From NCBI GenBank assembly GCA_963803295.1, contig CAWDMC010000023.1, positions 124,001 through 188,000 on the forward strand: a stretch of DNA of 64,000 nucleotides, read 5' to 3'. Both the position numbers and the translations under genes were made by a program. The notes beneath the pieces are model-generated. The model saw nothing but the letters and a program-made list of their open reading frames with translations. It did not search any database and was not told the DNA's origin. Positions 53,819 to 62,514 of the stretch are shown here, piece after piece (positions within the stretch are counted from its first letter, which is position 1; each line of letters starts with the position of its first letter). The stretch is from CAWDMC01 sp963803295. GTDB taxonomy: Bacteria > Acidobacteriota > Terriglobia > UBA7540.

Positions 53819-55792
53819 ATGTGCGGAATCACCGGATTTGTGGCTCGTGGCGGGGGCGATAAGCTCGAACTCGAGGCTCGCGTTCGCCGCATGTCGGACC
53901 AGCTCGTTCACCGCGGACCCGACGATTCTGGAGCCTGGGTCGAATCCGCGGCGGGCGTAGCCCTGGGTTTCCGCCGTCTCGCCATTGTGGACCTCTCCGA
54001 GGCAGGGCATCAGCCGATGATCTCGGCCTGCAGCCGCTTCGTAATGGTGTTCAACGGCGAGGTGTATAACTTCGCCGAGTTGCGCCAGGAACTCGAACCC
54101 CACGGCCACAAGTTTCGCGGACATTCCGACACTGAAGTAATGCTGGCGTCAATCACCCAATGGGGATTGGGGGCGGCAGTCGAGAAGTTCGTGGGGATGT
54201 TCGCTTTCGCCCTGTGGGACCGCCAGGAGCGTGTGCTCCACCTGGTGCGGGATCGGGTGGGTATCAAACCGCTTTACTATGGTCAGGCAAGGCCAGGGGG
54301 TGCTTTTCTTTTCGGTTCCGAGCTCAAAGCCCTGCGCGCCTATCCTGGATTCGCCGCCGAGATCGATCGCGACGCTCTGGCACTGCTCATACGCCACAGC
54401 TATATCCTGCAGCCGCGGTCGATTTACAAGGGAATCTCGAAACTGCCACCTGGCTGCATCCTGAGCATTCCGGTTGCCGCACAGAGCGGCGAATCGCTCG
54501 CGGACGCTGCCAAACCGCGCTCGTACTGGTCGGCCAAAGATGTGGTCGAGCGCGGTGTGACCGAGTCATTTGCCGGATCGGAACAAGAGGCGCTCGATCA
54601 GCTCGACGCACTGCTACGGGACTCGATTCGTATGCGTATGATCGCCGACGTGCCGCTGGGCGCTTTCCTTTCAGGCGGAATCGACTCCTCTCTGGTGGTG
54701 GCCCTAATGCAGGCCCAGAGCGCGCGAGCGGTGAAGACGTTCAGTATTGGCTTCCACGAAGATGCCTACAACGAAGCGAGTCATGCCAAAGCGGTGGCCG
54801 CGCATCTTGGCACCGATCACACGGAGCTCTACGTGACTCCCGACCAAGCCCAGGCGGTGATCCCGAAGCTGGCCTGTCTCTACGACGAGCCCTTTGCCGA
54901 CGCCTCACAAATTCCTACCTATCTGGTGTCAGCCTTGGCGCGGCGCGACGTGACAGTTAGTCTCTCGGGAGACGGCGGCGACGAACTTTTCTGCGGTTAC
55001 TCGCGCTATCCGATAACGATTTCGGCTTGGAAGAAGTTCGGCAGCGTGCCCCAGCCTGTAGCCAGAATGATCGCAAAGCTAATTAAGTCGCTCGAACCCT
55101 CAGCCTACAACCGCTTTCTCGGCTGGGCTTCCGGATGGCTTTCCAAAAACCCACAGTCCAGCCCCATTGGAGCCAGGTTTTATCACCTGGCTGAACTCCT
55201 GAGCTTCGGTAGCCCAGAATCCCTTTACCGCCGTCTGGTCTCACATACTGCCGATCCGCAGGAGACCGTGATTGGCGCCGAAGATCCCGAGACCCCGCTG
55301 ACGGTGGCTTGTCGGACCGAAAGTCCACTGGCACCCATCGAGCGCTTCATGTATCTGGACTTGGTCACCTATTTACCCGACGACATACTGGTCAAGGTAG
55401 ACCGTGCCAGCATGGGCGTAAGCCTTGAGGCACGGGTGCCGATTCTCGATCACCGGGTGGTCGAATTCGCTTGGAGGTTGCCGATTCACATGAAACTGCG
55501 GGACCGACGGTCCAAGTGGCTATTGCGCCAGATACTAGACAGGTATGTCCCTAGAGATCTAATTGACCGTCCTAAAATGGGATTTAGCGTGCCTATCGGT
55601 GCCTGGTTGCGAGGCCCTTTGCGGGAATGGGCTGAAAGTCTACTCCAAGCGGACCGGCTTAGGGGGGAGGGCTTCCTCCGCCCGGACCGTATCAGAGCCC
55701 TATGGGAGGAGCACCTTTCCGGTCGACTCGACCGTCACTACTATCTTTGGAATGTACTGATGTTCCAAGAATGGCTGGATGAGTGGGGATGA
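53819..55792 (+). CDS. asnB: Asparagine synthase (glutamine-hydrolysing)
   Basis: 657 aa. Makes asparagine from aspartate and glutamine with ATP. N-terminal glutaminase domain: nucleophile Cys2 (MCGITGFVARGGG), RRLAIVDLSEAGHQP and FNGEVYNFAELR. C-terminal synthetase domain: the PP-loop FLSGGIDSSLVVALM, SIGFHEDAYNEASHA, SGDGGDELFCGYSRY and DDILVKVDRASMGVSLEARVP. Length matches the AsnB type common in polysaccharide clusters, which may amidate sugars or peptides rather than free aspartate. Here no glycosyltransferase genes are adjacent. Confidence 0.94.
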   Translation: MCGITGFVARGGGDKLELEARVRRMSDQLVHRGPDDSGAWVESAAGVALGFRRLAIVDLSEAGHQPMISACSRFVMVFNGEVYNFAELRQELEPHGHKFRGHSDTEVMLASITQWGLGAAVEKFVGMFAFALWDRQERVLHLVRDRVGIKPLYYGQARPGGAFLFGSELKALRAYPGFAAEIDRDALALLIRHSYILQPRSIYKGISKLPPGCILSIPVAAQSGESLADAAKPRSYWSAKDVVERGVTESFAGSEQEALDQLDALLRDSIRMRMIADVPLGAFLSGGIDSSLVVALMQAQSARAVKTFSIGFHEDAYNEASHAKAVAAHLGTDHTELYVTPDQAQAVIPKLACLYDEPFADASQIPTYLVSALARRDVTVSLSGDGGDELFCGYSRYPITISAWKKFGSVPQPVARMIAKLIKSLEPSAYNRFLGWASGWLSKNPQSSPIGARFYHLAELLSFGSPESLYRRLVSHTADPQETVIGAEDPETPLTVACRTESPLAPIERFMYLDLVTYLPDDILVKVDRASMGVSLEARVPILDHRVVEFAWRLPIHMKLRDRRSKWLLRQILDRYVPRDLIDRPKMGFSVPIGAWLRGPLREWAESLLQADRLRGEGFLRPDRIRALWEEHLSGRLDRHYYLWNVLMFQEWLDEWG

Positions 55793-55884
55793 GGGTGGCT
55801 CAGTAAATCTAAAGATTAATGTTAAGCTATTTTGTAACAATGGTTTGGAGACAACGTCACCATTGCCATCCTGACAGAATCTTC

Positions 55885-55913
55885 TTGACACACGATTATT
55901 CGGGAGGTATAAA
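55885..55913 (+). promoter_or_regulatory. Candidate sigma70-type promoter of the FecR-like gene
   Basis: TTGACA (55885-55890), a 17-base spacer and TATAAA (55908-55913), 76 bases before ATG 55990. One of the best promoter matches in the window. Confidence 0.7.
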
Positions 55914-55989
55914 CTAACAGGTTATTACGGCGGGTACGAGCAAGGACCAACTTCAGCAGCGGGTACCCTCCAGAGGGAGTAAAGGAATC

Positions 55990-56887
55990 ATGATGACTCG
56001 GTTCACGAAGATTCGCCTTGCAGTGGTGGTTTTCGGCGTGGGACTTGTTGCCGCGGCACCCGCCTTCGCTGGATCCGTCGTGGTTGGATCCGTTCTGGGA
56101 GCCACCGAAGCCACGATGGGGCCAGAACTGGTTATTCCCGGCAGCGCGGTTTTCAGTGGTGACGACCTGCGCATCAGGAACGGGGTGGCAGTTGTGACGG
56201 TGGGTCAAGGGAGCCGTATCGTTTTTGGCCGGGATTCGCTGGCGAGGTTCGAGCGCGAATCAGATTCCGTAACCACGATATTAGCGGATGGAAGCATTTC
56301 GGTATTTCATCCGCTCGGCGATAAGACGGATCTCCATTTCAGGATTGGGAACGTCACCATTACTCCTGCCAGAGGCTACGAAACACTGGGCGAAGTCGTA
56401 ATGAATAGCAACGCTCTTGTGATTTCCGCCAGCCAAGGTCTCTTGACGGTCCAGGCAAACGGGACGACGACAAGCGTGACGAAAGGCCACTCTATGAACC
56501 TTATTCCGAAGGCCTCACGGGCTCCCCAGACCGGCGTCGCCCAGAAAGTTGCGATCGATTGGCCGCAGACTCTCCTCTGGGCCGGAGCGGGCGCGTCGGG
56601 AGTGGCAGCGATTCTGGCCGGAATCTCGATTTCCCGCTCCAGTGACGCTAAAGGTGCGGCCGAATGCGGCCACATTGGCTGCGAACTCTGCCGCAAGTGC
56701 CGCTGCTGCCGCTGCAAGCGCTGCTGCTGCTGCGCTAAGTGAAGCCAACGTCGCACTCAGTAACGCTATTCTGGCTTCCCAGAGTCTATGCAGCGTTCTG
56801 GCCGGTCTTGAGGGCCAAAATCCTAGCGTTTCCGCACCGCCAGGGACATGCAGCGACACAAGCTCGACCAGCGCCTTCCGGCATTGA
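55990..56887 (+). pseudogene. Secreted FecR-like protein with a frameshift before its Ala-rich C-terminus
   Basis: The signal peptide (MMTRFTKIRLAVVVFGVGLV then AAAPAFAG) and a FecR-like beta domain (SVLGATEATMGPELVIPGSAVF; SGDDLRIRNGVAVVTVGQGS; GNVTITPARGYETLGEVVMN) are intact, as is a membrane-like segment (TLLWAGAGASGVAAILAGI). The open frame then ends at 56742 in an odd Cys/Arg/Lys tail. One base later (about 56661) the +1 frame reads NAATLAANSAASAAAAAAS and ends in VLAGLEGQNPSVSAPPGTCS (stop 56887). The Ala-rich form is the plausible original. Removal of one G near GCGGCCGAATGCGG restores it. Strong promoter upstream. Confidence 0.65.
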
Positions 56888-57178
56888 GACTGGATCAAGA
56901 GAATCGGGGCGACGTCCCAAGCGGCAGGAACGTACTATACGGGCCACTCGATTTTTTTGGGCAGTCCAGCAGTGGCTGAAGTATGATCCGCCTGGGTGAC
57001 AAGGTCGAATCCGTCCTTCCTCATGATTCTCGTCAATTCTCCCCAACACTGCATTGACAGCCCCTAGAGGGGTTGCTACTATCGACCGTTAGCGGAGTTG
57101 TGTAACGTCTGAATTACGTTCCATTGGAGCGGCGGCGACCAGGCGCCCACATCCTTTGTTTCTTTCAACATTCCTACG
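56888..57178. other. Intergenic region upstream of tRNA-Glu
   Basis: About 290 bases holding the tRNA promoter (57054-57082). No gene seen. Confidence 0.55.
57054..57082 (+). promoter_or_regulatory. Promoter of the tRNA-Glu gene
   Basis: TTGACA (57054-57059), a 17-base spacer and TACTAT (57077-57082). The spacer contains CCCCTAGAGGGG, a perfect palindrome. The mature tRNA starts 97 bases further on. Confidence 0.7.
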
Positions 57179-57256
57179 GTCCCCGTCGTCTAGCCCGGCC
57201 TAGGACATCGCCCTTTCACGGCGGTAACGCGGGTTCGAATCCCGCCGGGGACGCCA
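57179..57256 (+). tRNA. tRNA-Glu (anticodon UUC)
   Basis: Complete cloverleaf with encoded CCA. Acceptor GTCCCCG pairs with CGGGGAC; the anticodon arm is CGCCC-TTTCAC-GGCGG with anticodon TTC; the T arm is GCGGGTTCGAATCCCGC. It resembles E. coli tRNA-Glu closely. The last 44 bases are repeated at 63324-63368, marking this gene as the insertion site of a genomic island. Confidence 0.97.
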
Positions 57257-57257
57257 A
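57213..57257 (+). repeat. Attachment site, left copy (45 bp, within tRNA-Glu 3' half)
   Basis: 45 bases identical to 63324-63368, starting at CTTTCACGGCGGTAACG and ending at GACGCCAA. It spans the anticodon loop to the base after CCA. The flanks differ immediately, so the identity is exact in extent. Typical att core of tyrosine-integrase islands in tRNA genes. Confidence 0.92.
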
Positions 57258-57603
57258 CATTCTAAAAGACTTACAGGATCTACTTCCAGCAGGGCCGGGG
57301 GCCCGGTGACGAATGGGTGACTAACGTCGCTGGCGAAGTCTATTTCCTGCCTTCGAAGGCAAGTGTTCGGGGCGGGGGACTCGAAGCGCCAACCGGAGAT
57401 TGGTAGCGTACCCTCAACGCCGTTTCTCGGTCTGGGCAGGATTCCGGACGGTCGCGCTCTTAATGCACACTTGCTGTCGAGTTGCTGCTGGCTGGCTTGC
57501 CGATGGACCGGCGTCTCCTGAGAAGCAACCGTCGCATGGAATTGCCTCAATGGTATAATCCCTGCCCGTTCCGTCGATAGCGTGCACAACGGAGGGGAGA
57601 AGA

Positions 57604-58113
57604 ATGCGGCTCCTTTTGAATTTCGTGGTCCAGCACTGGATAGAGATTGTCATTGGCGCTGTCCTTGCGGTTCTTTCTGCCGTGCTCGCGGACTTTGTAC
57701 AGCCAGCTTCTCGGATTCGCTCGGCCGTTCGACATGCGAAGAACATGCTTGCGTCACAGTCCGTCGCACTCCTCCGCAGTCGGATCACGGAAACAGAACG
57801 TTATAGGAATCGTGTAGCGGCGTACTTGGCTTCAGACAAGGCACATTACTTGGCGACGTTACAAGCGGTCCTGTTCATGCTTTTGGCCATGTGCTTCGGG
57901 GCAACGCTGTTTCTCATAAACCGCCTGATGTCAATTCCGCCCGGCCGTTGGGAGTTATTGGTTTTGGCTCCCATCACCATGGCGATTGGCGTAGGATGGT
58001 CTGGTCTGCGCATGGCTTCGTGGGACACACGCCCGAAGATGTCTGACGTGATTGCTAAATTGGATCGAGAGATCGATGGGCTGAAGGCGAAGCTTAAAGC
58101 GCTAACGAAATGA
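57604..58113 (+). CDS. Island cargo: membrane protein of unknown function
   Basis: 169 aa; ATG with GGAGGGGAG upstream. Two to three membrane helices: VIGAVLAVLSAVLADFV (about 15-32), ATLQAVLFMLLAMCFGATLFLI (about 85-106) and WELLVLAPITMAIGVGW (about 115-132). The loop between the first two is basic and helical (RIRSAVRHAKNMLASQSVALL) and the C-terminus is a coiled-coil-like helix (VIAKLDREIDGLKAKLKALTK). No family recognised. It is the first gene inside the island, read away from the tRNA; cargo of this shape in such islands is often phage defence, which is only a hypothesis here. Confidence 0.7.
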   Translation: MRLLLNFVVQHWIEIVIGAVLAVLSAVLADFVQPASRIRSAVRHAKNMLASQSVALLRSRITETERYRNRVAAYLASDKAHYLATLQAVLFMLLAMCFGATLFLINRLMSIPPGRWELLVLAPITMAIGVGWSGLRMASWDTRPKMSDVIAKLDREIDGLKAKLKALTK

Positions 58114-58208
58114 GCTACTAGGACAGCTCGTTGTACATCTGCCGGTAAACCCCTGAATCGTCTCCTGGCGGCGAGGCGACGCGTAATCAGAGTGGGGCAC
58201 TAACCCTT

Positions 58209-59328
58209 TCAGTGGATTACAGAGCTTGCTTCCGGCAGTCTGGGTATCTCGGTAGCTATCGGGAGAATACCATCGCTAGTTTCGGCCTCCGGTGTCGCTC
58301 CCAGTATCGAATCGAGTCCGTCTACGGCCTGCCTCACTTGGGCGCTGGCGATCCGCGCATACCGCTTCGTCATCCTCAAATCCCGGTGACCTAATTGGCT
58401 GGCGATCACGTCAAGCTCGATACCCTGCTGGCGGAGCCACGTCGCGAAGGTGTGCCTCAGGTCATGGAGGCGAATATCGACGATGCCGAGGGTCTTGCAG
58501 GTGCGGTTGAACGCCATGCTCACCGCTTCCGGGCTGATATCAGGGAAGAGCCGATCCTCGGGGCCGCCCTGTGGGATTGACGCCAGCACTTGCTGGGCGA
58601 AGGCGTTGAGATGGACTTCCTTAGGTTCTTCGTTCTTGGACGTGGCCAGCAGGATGCGGCCTCCGTCTACGCACTTCCATTGACACTCCAGCAATTCCGA
58701 GCGGCGCATCCCCGTGGCCGTCAGTAGGGCGAAGATTGGGCGCACCTTTTCGGGGGAAGCTGCCAGCAGGCGGCGGAATTGATCGGGGGTTGAGGTGCTG
58801 GGTCCGTTCGTCGCGGACCTTCGGGGCCGTCACGTCCAAGCAAGGATCGGCAAAGCGGGGTAATAGTTTCCATTCGGCACAGGCCAGCCGGAAGAGATGC
58901 CGAAGGCTAATCAGTTCCTTTCGCACGCTCGATTTGCTCACCTTGCCGAGCCGGGCCGTCACATAGTCCGACACCTGGGCAGAGGTAACGTCGGCCAGCC
59001 GTCCGGTGAAGAATGCCTTAAGGTGAGCGGCGATCCCTTCTTCCCGACCGTAGGCTTTCGGAGTGAGGCGGGGCTTCTGGTAGGCAAGGAAGCGGACCGC
59101 AACATCTGCGAAACTATCCCGGCACGCCAGCACTTCGCCGGGCTTGAGATGGGCTTGCTCTCTCACCTTGCGACGCTCTTCGTCGAGGCAGATTCAGGCT
59201 TCGTCGTGATTGTTCGCGCCGACCGCAGGCTTGCGCTGGCGTTCCCCGCTGGCGTCCACAAAGCTAATCCAGTACATCCGGCGATCCTTCCGCCAGTACA
59301 CCCCGTCCCGCTTACGTTGCTTTGGCAT
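58209..59328 (-). pseudogene. Island tyrosine recombinase/integrase, inactivated
   Basis: Would be about 370 aa from ATG 59328 (MPKQRKRDGVYWRKDRRMYW). Two lesions: an in-frame TGA at 59194-59196 (one step from CGA) after NNHDEA, and an extra C in a five-C run at 58785-58789. Correcting the latter joins ERTQHLNP to DQFRRLLAASPEKVRPIFAL. The catalytic residues are all present in the pieces: Arg in TGMRRSELL, HxxR in LHDLRHTFATWL, LGHRDLRMTKRYAR with the Tyr nucleophile. The N-terminal SAM-like domain is SDYVTARLGKVSKSSVRKEL. It lies near the left att site, as expected for an island integrase. Confidence 0.88.
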
Positions 59329-59512
59329 TGCGCACCCCTTGGGTTGATTTCTTGCCGCTTCCCTTCGGCCTTCCGCCCTTCTTGCCGTGTTCCGCCCCGA
59401 GCTTTCCCCATTCCTTCAGTTGGTCAGGTCCGTACTTCTTAAGCGTCGTCATCCCTCCGCGCTTCCCGAGAAGCTGAGCGGCGCTGTGTCTTTTGCTCTG
59501 GCGTTTCCTCAT
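59312..59512 (-). CDS. Small basic protein upstream of the integrase
   Basis: 66 aa; ATG 59512. Rich in Lys/Arg/Gly: AAQLLGKRGGMTTLKKYGPD, KEWGKLGAEHGKKGGRPKGS. The GG(K/M)...G.KGG pattern recalls small KGG-type or nucleoid-associated peptides seen before integrases, but I cannot name the family. Its 3' end overlaps the integrase start by 17 bases, so translation is coupled. It may control the integrase or bind the att region; inference only. Confidence 0.6.
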   Translation of the reverse strand: MRKRQSKRHSAAQLLGKRGGMTTLKKYGPDQLKEWGKLGAEHGKKGGRPKGSGKKSTQGVRNAKAT

Positions 59513-59788
59513 GCCTTTGAATATAACCCCAAGCGGTAGGGGTTTGTCAAGAAGACAATGAAGGCGTCAGATGACCATGGGCAGCGGTAGCCAGAATCAG
59601 AAAACAGTTGACGGCTGCGACTCCAATGCTTCAGAATGAGTGAGTAGCGAACCTGGGCTTCGCGAACCCGGATCCCCGAGCCCTCGGGGACAATCAGCGT
59701 GCGGCCCGCTACCCGCGAACGGCGAAACCCGCAGCCCCGCCAACTGTGAACAGCCAAAAAACAGAAAATTCACAACAGGGGTTAGTGT
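59513..59788. promoter_or_regulatory. Divergent control region of the island with several inverted repeats
   Basis: 276 bases between the leftward integrase unit and the rightward replication unit. Inverted repeats: AACCCC/GGGGTT (59525-59544), CCCCGA/TCGGGG (59674-59689) and TGTGAA/TTCACA (59745-59774), the last just before the excisionase-type gene. This is the natural place for promoters, an operator and possibly the rolling-circle origin; the nick site cannot be identified by eye. Confidence 0.5.
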
Positions 59789-59995
59789 ATGAGCGCAATT
59801 CCCCAAGCAAGTCCCGCCAGTCAAGCGGACCGGGTAGAGTTCTATACTCTCGATGGGTTGGCGAAGCGGTGGGCGACCTCTTACCGCAATCTCCACCGAA
59901 AAGTGAAAGACGGCAAGCTCCGCGTCGTCCGCTTGGGCGGATTACTCCGCGTTCCGCGTAAGGAAGTCGAGCGCGTTGAGCAGCACGGGTTTTGA
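59789..59995 (+). CDS. Excisionase-type winged-helix DNA-binding protein
   Basis: 68 aa; ATG 59789. The whole protein is a MerR-like/excisionase HTH: FYTLDGLAKRWATSYRNLHR followed by KVKDGKLRVVRLGGLLRVPR and KEVERVEQHGF. Such proteins direct excision with the integrase or repress the element. The TGA stop is directly followed by the GTG of the replication gene. An inverted repeat (TGTGAA/TTCACA) lies 15-44 bases upstream and may be its binding site. Confidence 0.82.
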   Translation: MSAIPQASPASQADRVEFYTLDGLAKRWATSYRNLHRKVKDGKLRVVRLGGLLRVPRKEVERVEQHGF

Positions 59996-61018
59996 GTGGG
60001 GCGGCACTCTCAACATAACAACCCCTACCAAGTTCGAGTTTTTGAAACCCGCATGCTCGACACAGTCAACCTGAGCCTCCCCACTTCGCGGGCAGAAGCC
60101 ATCATGCCGAGGCTTTCCAAAGCACGCGAGATCGTGGACACGGAAACCGGCGAGGTTTCTGGAAGCGGCAAATTGCAAAACTTCAAAGTCCGAGTGAAGC
60201 CGGAGAATGTCTGGCTGGTTGGCAGCTTGGCAAAGTTCTACCTGGGCAACAACATCGAAGCCCTAAGCCGGAGGGAAATCGAGCGGGCAATCGAGAGCCT
60301 CAGTGATGCTCTGGGCGAGTCCATCGCACAGGCGAGAGTCTTTCGAGTCGACATCGGGTGTACTTTCGAAATGAATCAGGCGCCGGCGGTCTACTGGCGC
60401 GACTTCGTTACGCCAGCAAGAATGAGACGGCAGGACTACGCGTTCGAGAGCTTAACCTTCTACAATACCCAGCGAGCGGTGTTGTTGTACGACAAGCAAG
60501 CGGAGTCGAAACGGTCGCGGGCCAGGCCAAGCGAGCGAGCCGGAGCCAAGGAAGGCACGGCCTTTCTAAGCAGGTCCAATTTGCTTCGATTCGAGGTGCA
60601 GTTTAAGCGCAGAATTAGCCGAGTTTTCAAGTGGCGCGACATTAGGGCAGAGACCTTGAGCGACCCGGCCTTCTGCGATAGAGCGATCAGTGAATGGCAA
60701 GCTGTATACTTCAGTCTGAAGCGGAGCCTACTCGTTCAGTTGCCCGAGGGAAGCAGCGACGTGAAATCGGTGATGGATCGGTTTGCAATCCTTGGAATTC
60801 AGAGATTCGGCGGACTTCAGCGTGCGTTAGACTGGATTGAGACCGAGCGGCGGTCGGGGCAGATCGACAAAGGACAAGCCTATCGTCTGAGGCAGAAGCT
60901 CAATGGACTGTCTGGACGGCAGACGATCACAGTTGAAAGTGGGCTGGAGCTTGATGCCAAAGTGAGGCAGGCTGGGGTCTTGTGGCGAGCCGGTGCGAAC
61001 ACCGGAAGAAACACGTGA
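59996..61018 (+). CDS. Phage/plasmid replication initiator of the gene II/X (G2P) family
   Basis: Up to 340 aa. GTG 59996 directly follows the excisionase stop; ATG 60053 (MLDTVNLSLPTSRAE) is closer to the family's usual N-terminus. Visible matches to filamentous-phage gene II-type proteins: the opening DTVNLSL, SGKLQNFKVRVKPENVWLVG, SLAKFYLGNNIEALSRREIE, RAIESLSDALG, RVFRVDIGCTF, and the tyrosine-containing SLTFYNTQRAVLLYDK. Such proteins nick the plus-strand origin and start rolling-circle replication. Its presence links this island to inoviruses or inovirus-derived satellites. No coat, assembly or pIV-like gene is nearby. Confidence 0.78.
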   Translation: MGRHSQHNNPYQVRVFETRMLDTVNLSLPTSRAEAIMPRLSKAREIVDTETGEVSGSGKLQNFKVRVKPENVWLVGSLAKFYLGNNIEALSRREIERAIESLSDALGESIAQARVFRVDIGCTFEMNQAPAVYWRDFVTPARMRRQDYAFESLTFYNTQRAVLLYDKQAESKRSRARPSERAGAKEGTAFLSRSNLLRFEVQFKRRISRVFKWRDIRAETLSDPAFCDRAISEWQAVYFSLKRSLLVQLPEGSSDVKSVMDRFAILGIQRFGGLQRALDWIETERRSGQIDKGQAYRLRQKLNGLSGRQTITVESGLELDAKVRQAGVLWRAGANTGRNT

Positions 61019-61338
61019 TGGCTGGAAGAGGCAGAATCGAGAATTTGAGACCGCCTTGGAAGCCGGGCGAGAGCGGTAATCTGTCTGGGCGCCCGAAGCG
61101 CAAGCCAATCGAGGAAGAACTTCTAAACCTCATCGACGAGAGGGCTGGGCCCAAGGACAGGCGCACCCACGCCCTGAAGATCGCAGAGGCCATGCTGAAG
61201 GCGGCCGGAAAGGGAAACGTCAAGGCTTTCATGGCCGTGGCTGATCGAATTGACGGCAGGGTGCCTCAGCCGGTCGAGGTAGGCAGCGGTGAGGAAGGCA
61301 TCGTCGTCGTCATCAGGGATGTCGGGAAAACGGCCTAG
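61018..61338 (+). CDS. DUF5681-domain protein
   Basis: 106 aa; ATG 61018 overlaps the initiator stop (TGATG). The N-terminal PPWKPGESGNLSGRPKRKPI is the DUF5681 signature, followed by a helical part (EELLNLIDERAGPKDRRTHA; AEAMLKAAGKGNVKAFMAVA; DRIDGRVPQPVEV). The family is common in phages and islands, often next to terminase or replication genes, and is thought to bind DNA or partner proteins. Here it closes the replication operon. Confidence 0.85.
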   Translation: MAGRGRIENLRPPWKPGESGNLSGRPKRKPIEEELLNLIDERAGPKDRRTHALKIAEAMLKAAGKGNVKAFMAVADRIDGRVPQPVEVGSGEEGIVVVIRDVGKTA

Positions 61339-61362
61339 CGGGCGTCGCGAGCAATGCGCCCG

Positions 61363-61473
61363 CCCGATTCTACTGAGCATTTCTTCGATTGTCCACAAGT
61401 GATCCGTAATCCCCGCTTCCATAGCTGGCGTGACTCTCAGACTTTTGTGAATCCTAACGAAATTGTAGTGCAT
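61363..61473 (-). mobile_element. Remnant of an IS transposase (C-terminal 37 codons)
   Basis: On the minus strand MHYNFVRIHKSLRVTPAMEA and GITDHLWTIEEML match the C-terminal end of DDE transposases found in Acidobacteriota (YNF.R.H.SLR.TPAMAAG). The rest of the IS is absent; the frame then runs over the DUF5681 gene without likeness. It indicates an older insertion between the replication and cargo parts of the island. Confidence 0.7.
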
Positions 61474-61698
61474 TGTGTGACTAGCAGGTTGATTTGTGAA
61501 TCGTCGGGGAAGCTAGGCTTGTCCGGATTGATCTCAGCCTCAATCGTGCGGCTTTCAGGTGCGGCTTGGCCATCAACAGCAACGCTCCGACCGCCGTCAG
61601 CGCCAGCGCGCCAGCCCGCCTGAAGCTACGGCTCCGCTTCTCCAACCGTTCGAGCAAAACCTGTATTTCTAGCGATCTGCATTTGGGTTAGCTGCCTG

Positions 61699-62322
61699 TT
61701 ACCGCGTTCGTCGTGCATAAAATCTACGCCATATCCAGTACTGGAGCCGGTCATATCGCCTAAAGAATCTTTCGCGGAGTCCCGGCGGCTCAGTGTCAAT
61801 GTAATCGGTCAAGGGCAGGTTCTCCCTGAAGTGCTCTTTCACCCAGTCGGGGCTCACGTTGAACATCAGCCGTTTGCTCAGGTGCCTGTTCTTCAGAGTG
61901 TGCAGGACATTATCGGCGGCGAAATCCGCATTGAGTATCCCTTTCTCTTTGCTGTCAATCCGGCCGTGGATCACCTGTTCGAAATTCTGGTAAAGAAGAT
62001 CGATATAGCGCAGCTCGGAATGGCTGAGGGTGTAAAAAGTGACGGCTTCCTTCAGGGCGTGATCGTAGGCCAGCCGCTTGTATTCCATCGCAAAGCGTTG
62101 TCCGATCCCGGTCTTCATTTCGTCGTTATACTTGGCCAGTTGGACCTGGCCGCGCAGCGCGTTGGAATTGTTGCTGATCTCCCGATAGATAGACCGCCGC
62201 AGAACCCTGCGGTTGAGGTAGCGTTGAACCCACGCCTTCACCGGCTCGGTCAGGCAGGCGGTGAAAAACGACGTGATAAGCGCGGTCGCTAGGATTTTCT
62301 CCCAGCCGATGTTGTCGGCCAT
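61699..62322 (-). CDS. Island cargo: membrane-anchored helical protein
   Basis: 207 aa; ATG 62322. One N-terminal hydrophobic segment (KILATALITSFFTACLTEPV, about 9-28) followed by a long helical, basic cytoplasmic domain (RYLNRRVLRRSIYREISNNS; YKRLAYDHALKEAVTFYTLS; RIDSKEKGILNADFAADNVL). It ends with YWIWRRFYARRTR. No family recognised. It is transcribed opposite to the 62515 gene and shares its upstream region. Function unknown; defence or regulation are only suggestions from context. Confidence 0.65.
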   Translation of the reverse strand: MADNIGWEKILATALITSFFTACLTEPVKAWVQRYLNRRVLRRSIYREISNNSNALRGQVQLAKYNDEMKTGIGQRFAMEYKRLAYDHALKEAVTFYTLSHSELRYIDLLYQNFEQVIHGRIDSKEKGILNADFAADNVLHTLKNRHLSKRLMFNVSPDWVKEHFRENLPLTDYIDTEPPGLRERFFRRYDRLQYWIWRRFYARRTR

Positions 62323-62514
62323 GACTTTTTATAACCAGAGGACCAGTCAAAAACAAATAGTTTCCAGCAGGGCTCAGGCGGCAGTAGGCTGCGGTTTCGT
62401 GGTGCCCTCCGTTCGACGGCTCAGTCGGGTGGCCTGATTGTATCCCAACCGCCGTCGCGCTGTCGGGATACGTGGGTTACAATCGTGCCGTACAAGCAGA
62501 AACGGGGGTGCCGA

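Noticed and set aside
56650..56742. Metallothionein-like cysteine-rich tail on the FecR-like protein
   Set aside because: The +1 frame gives a regular Ala-rich helix and a plausible end; the Cys codons are the out-of-frame reading of GCT/GCC alanine repeats.
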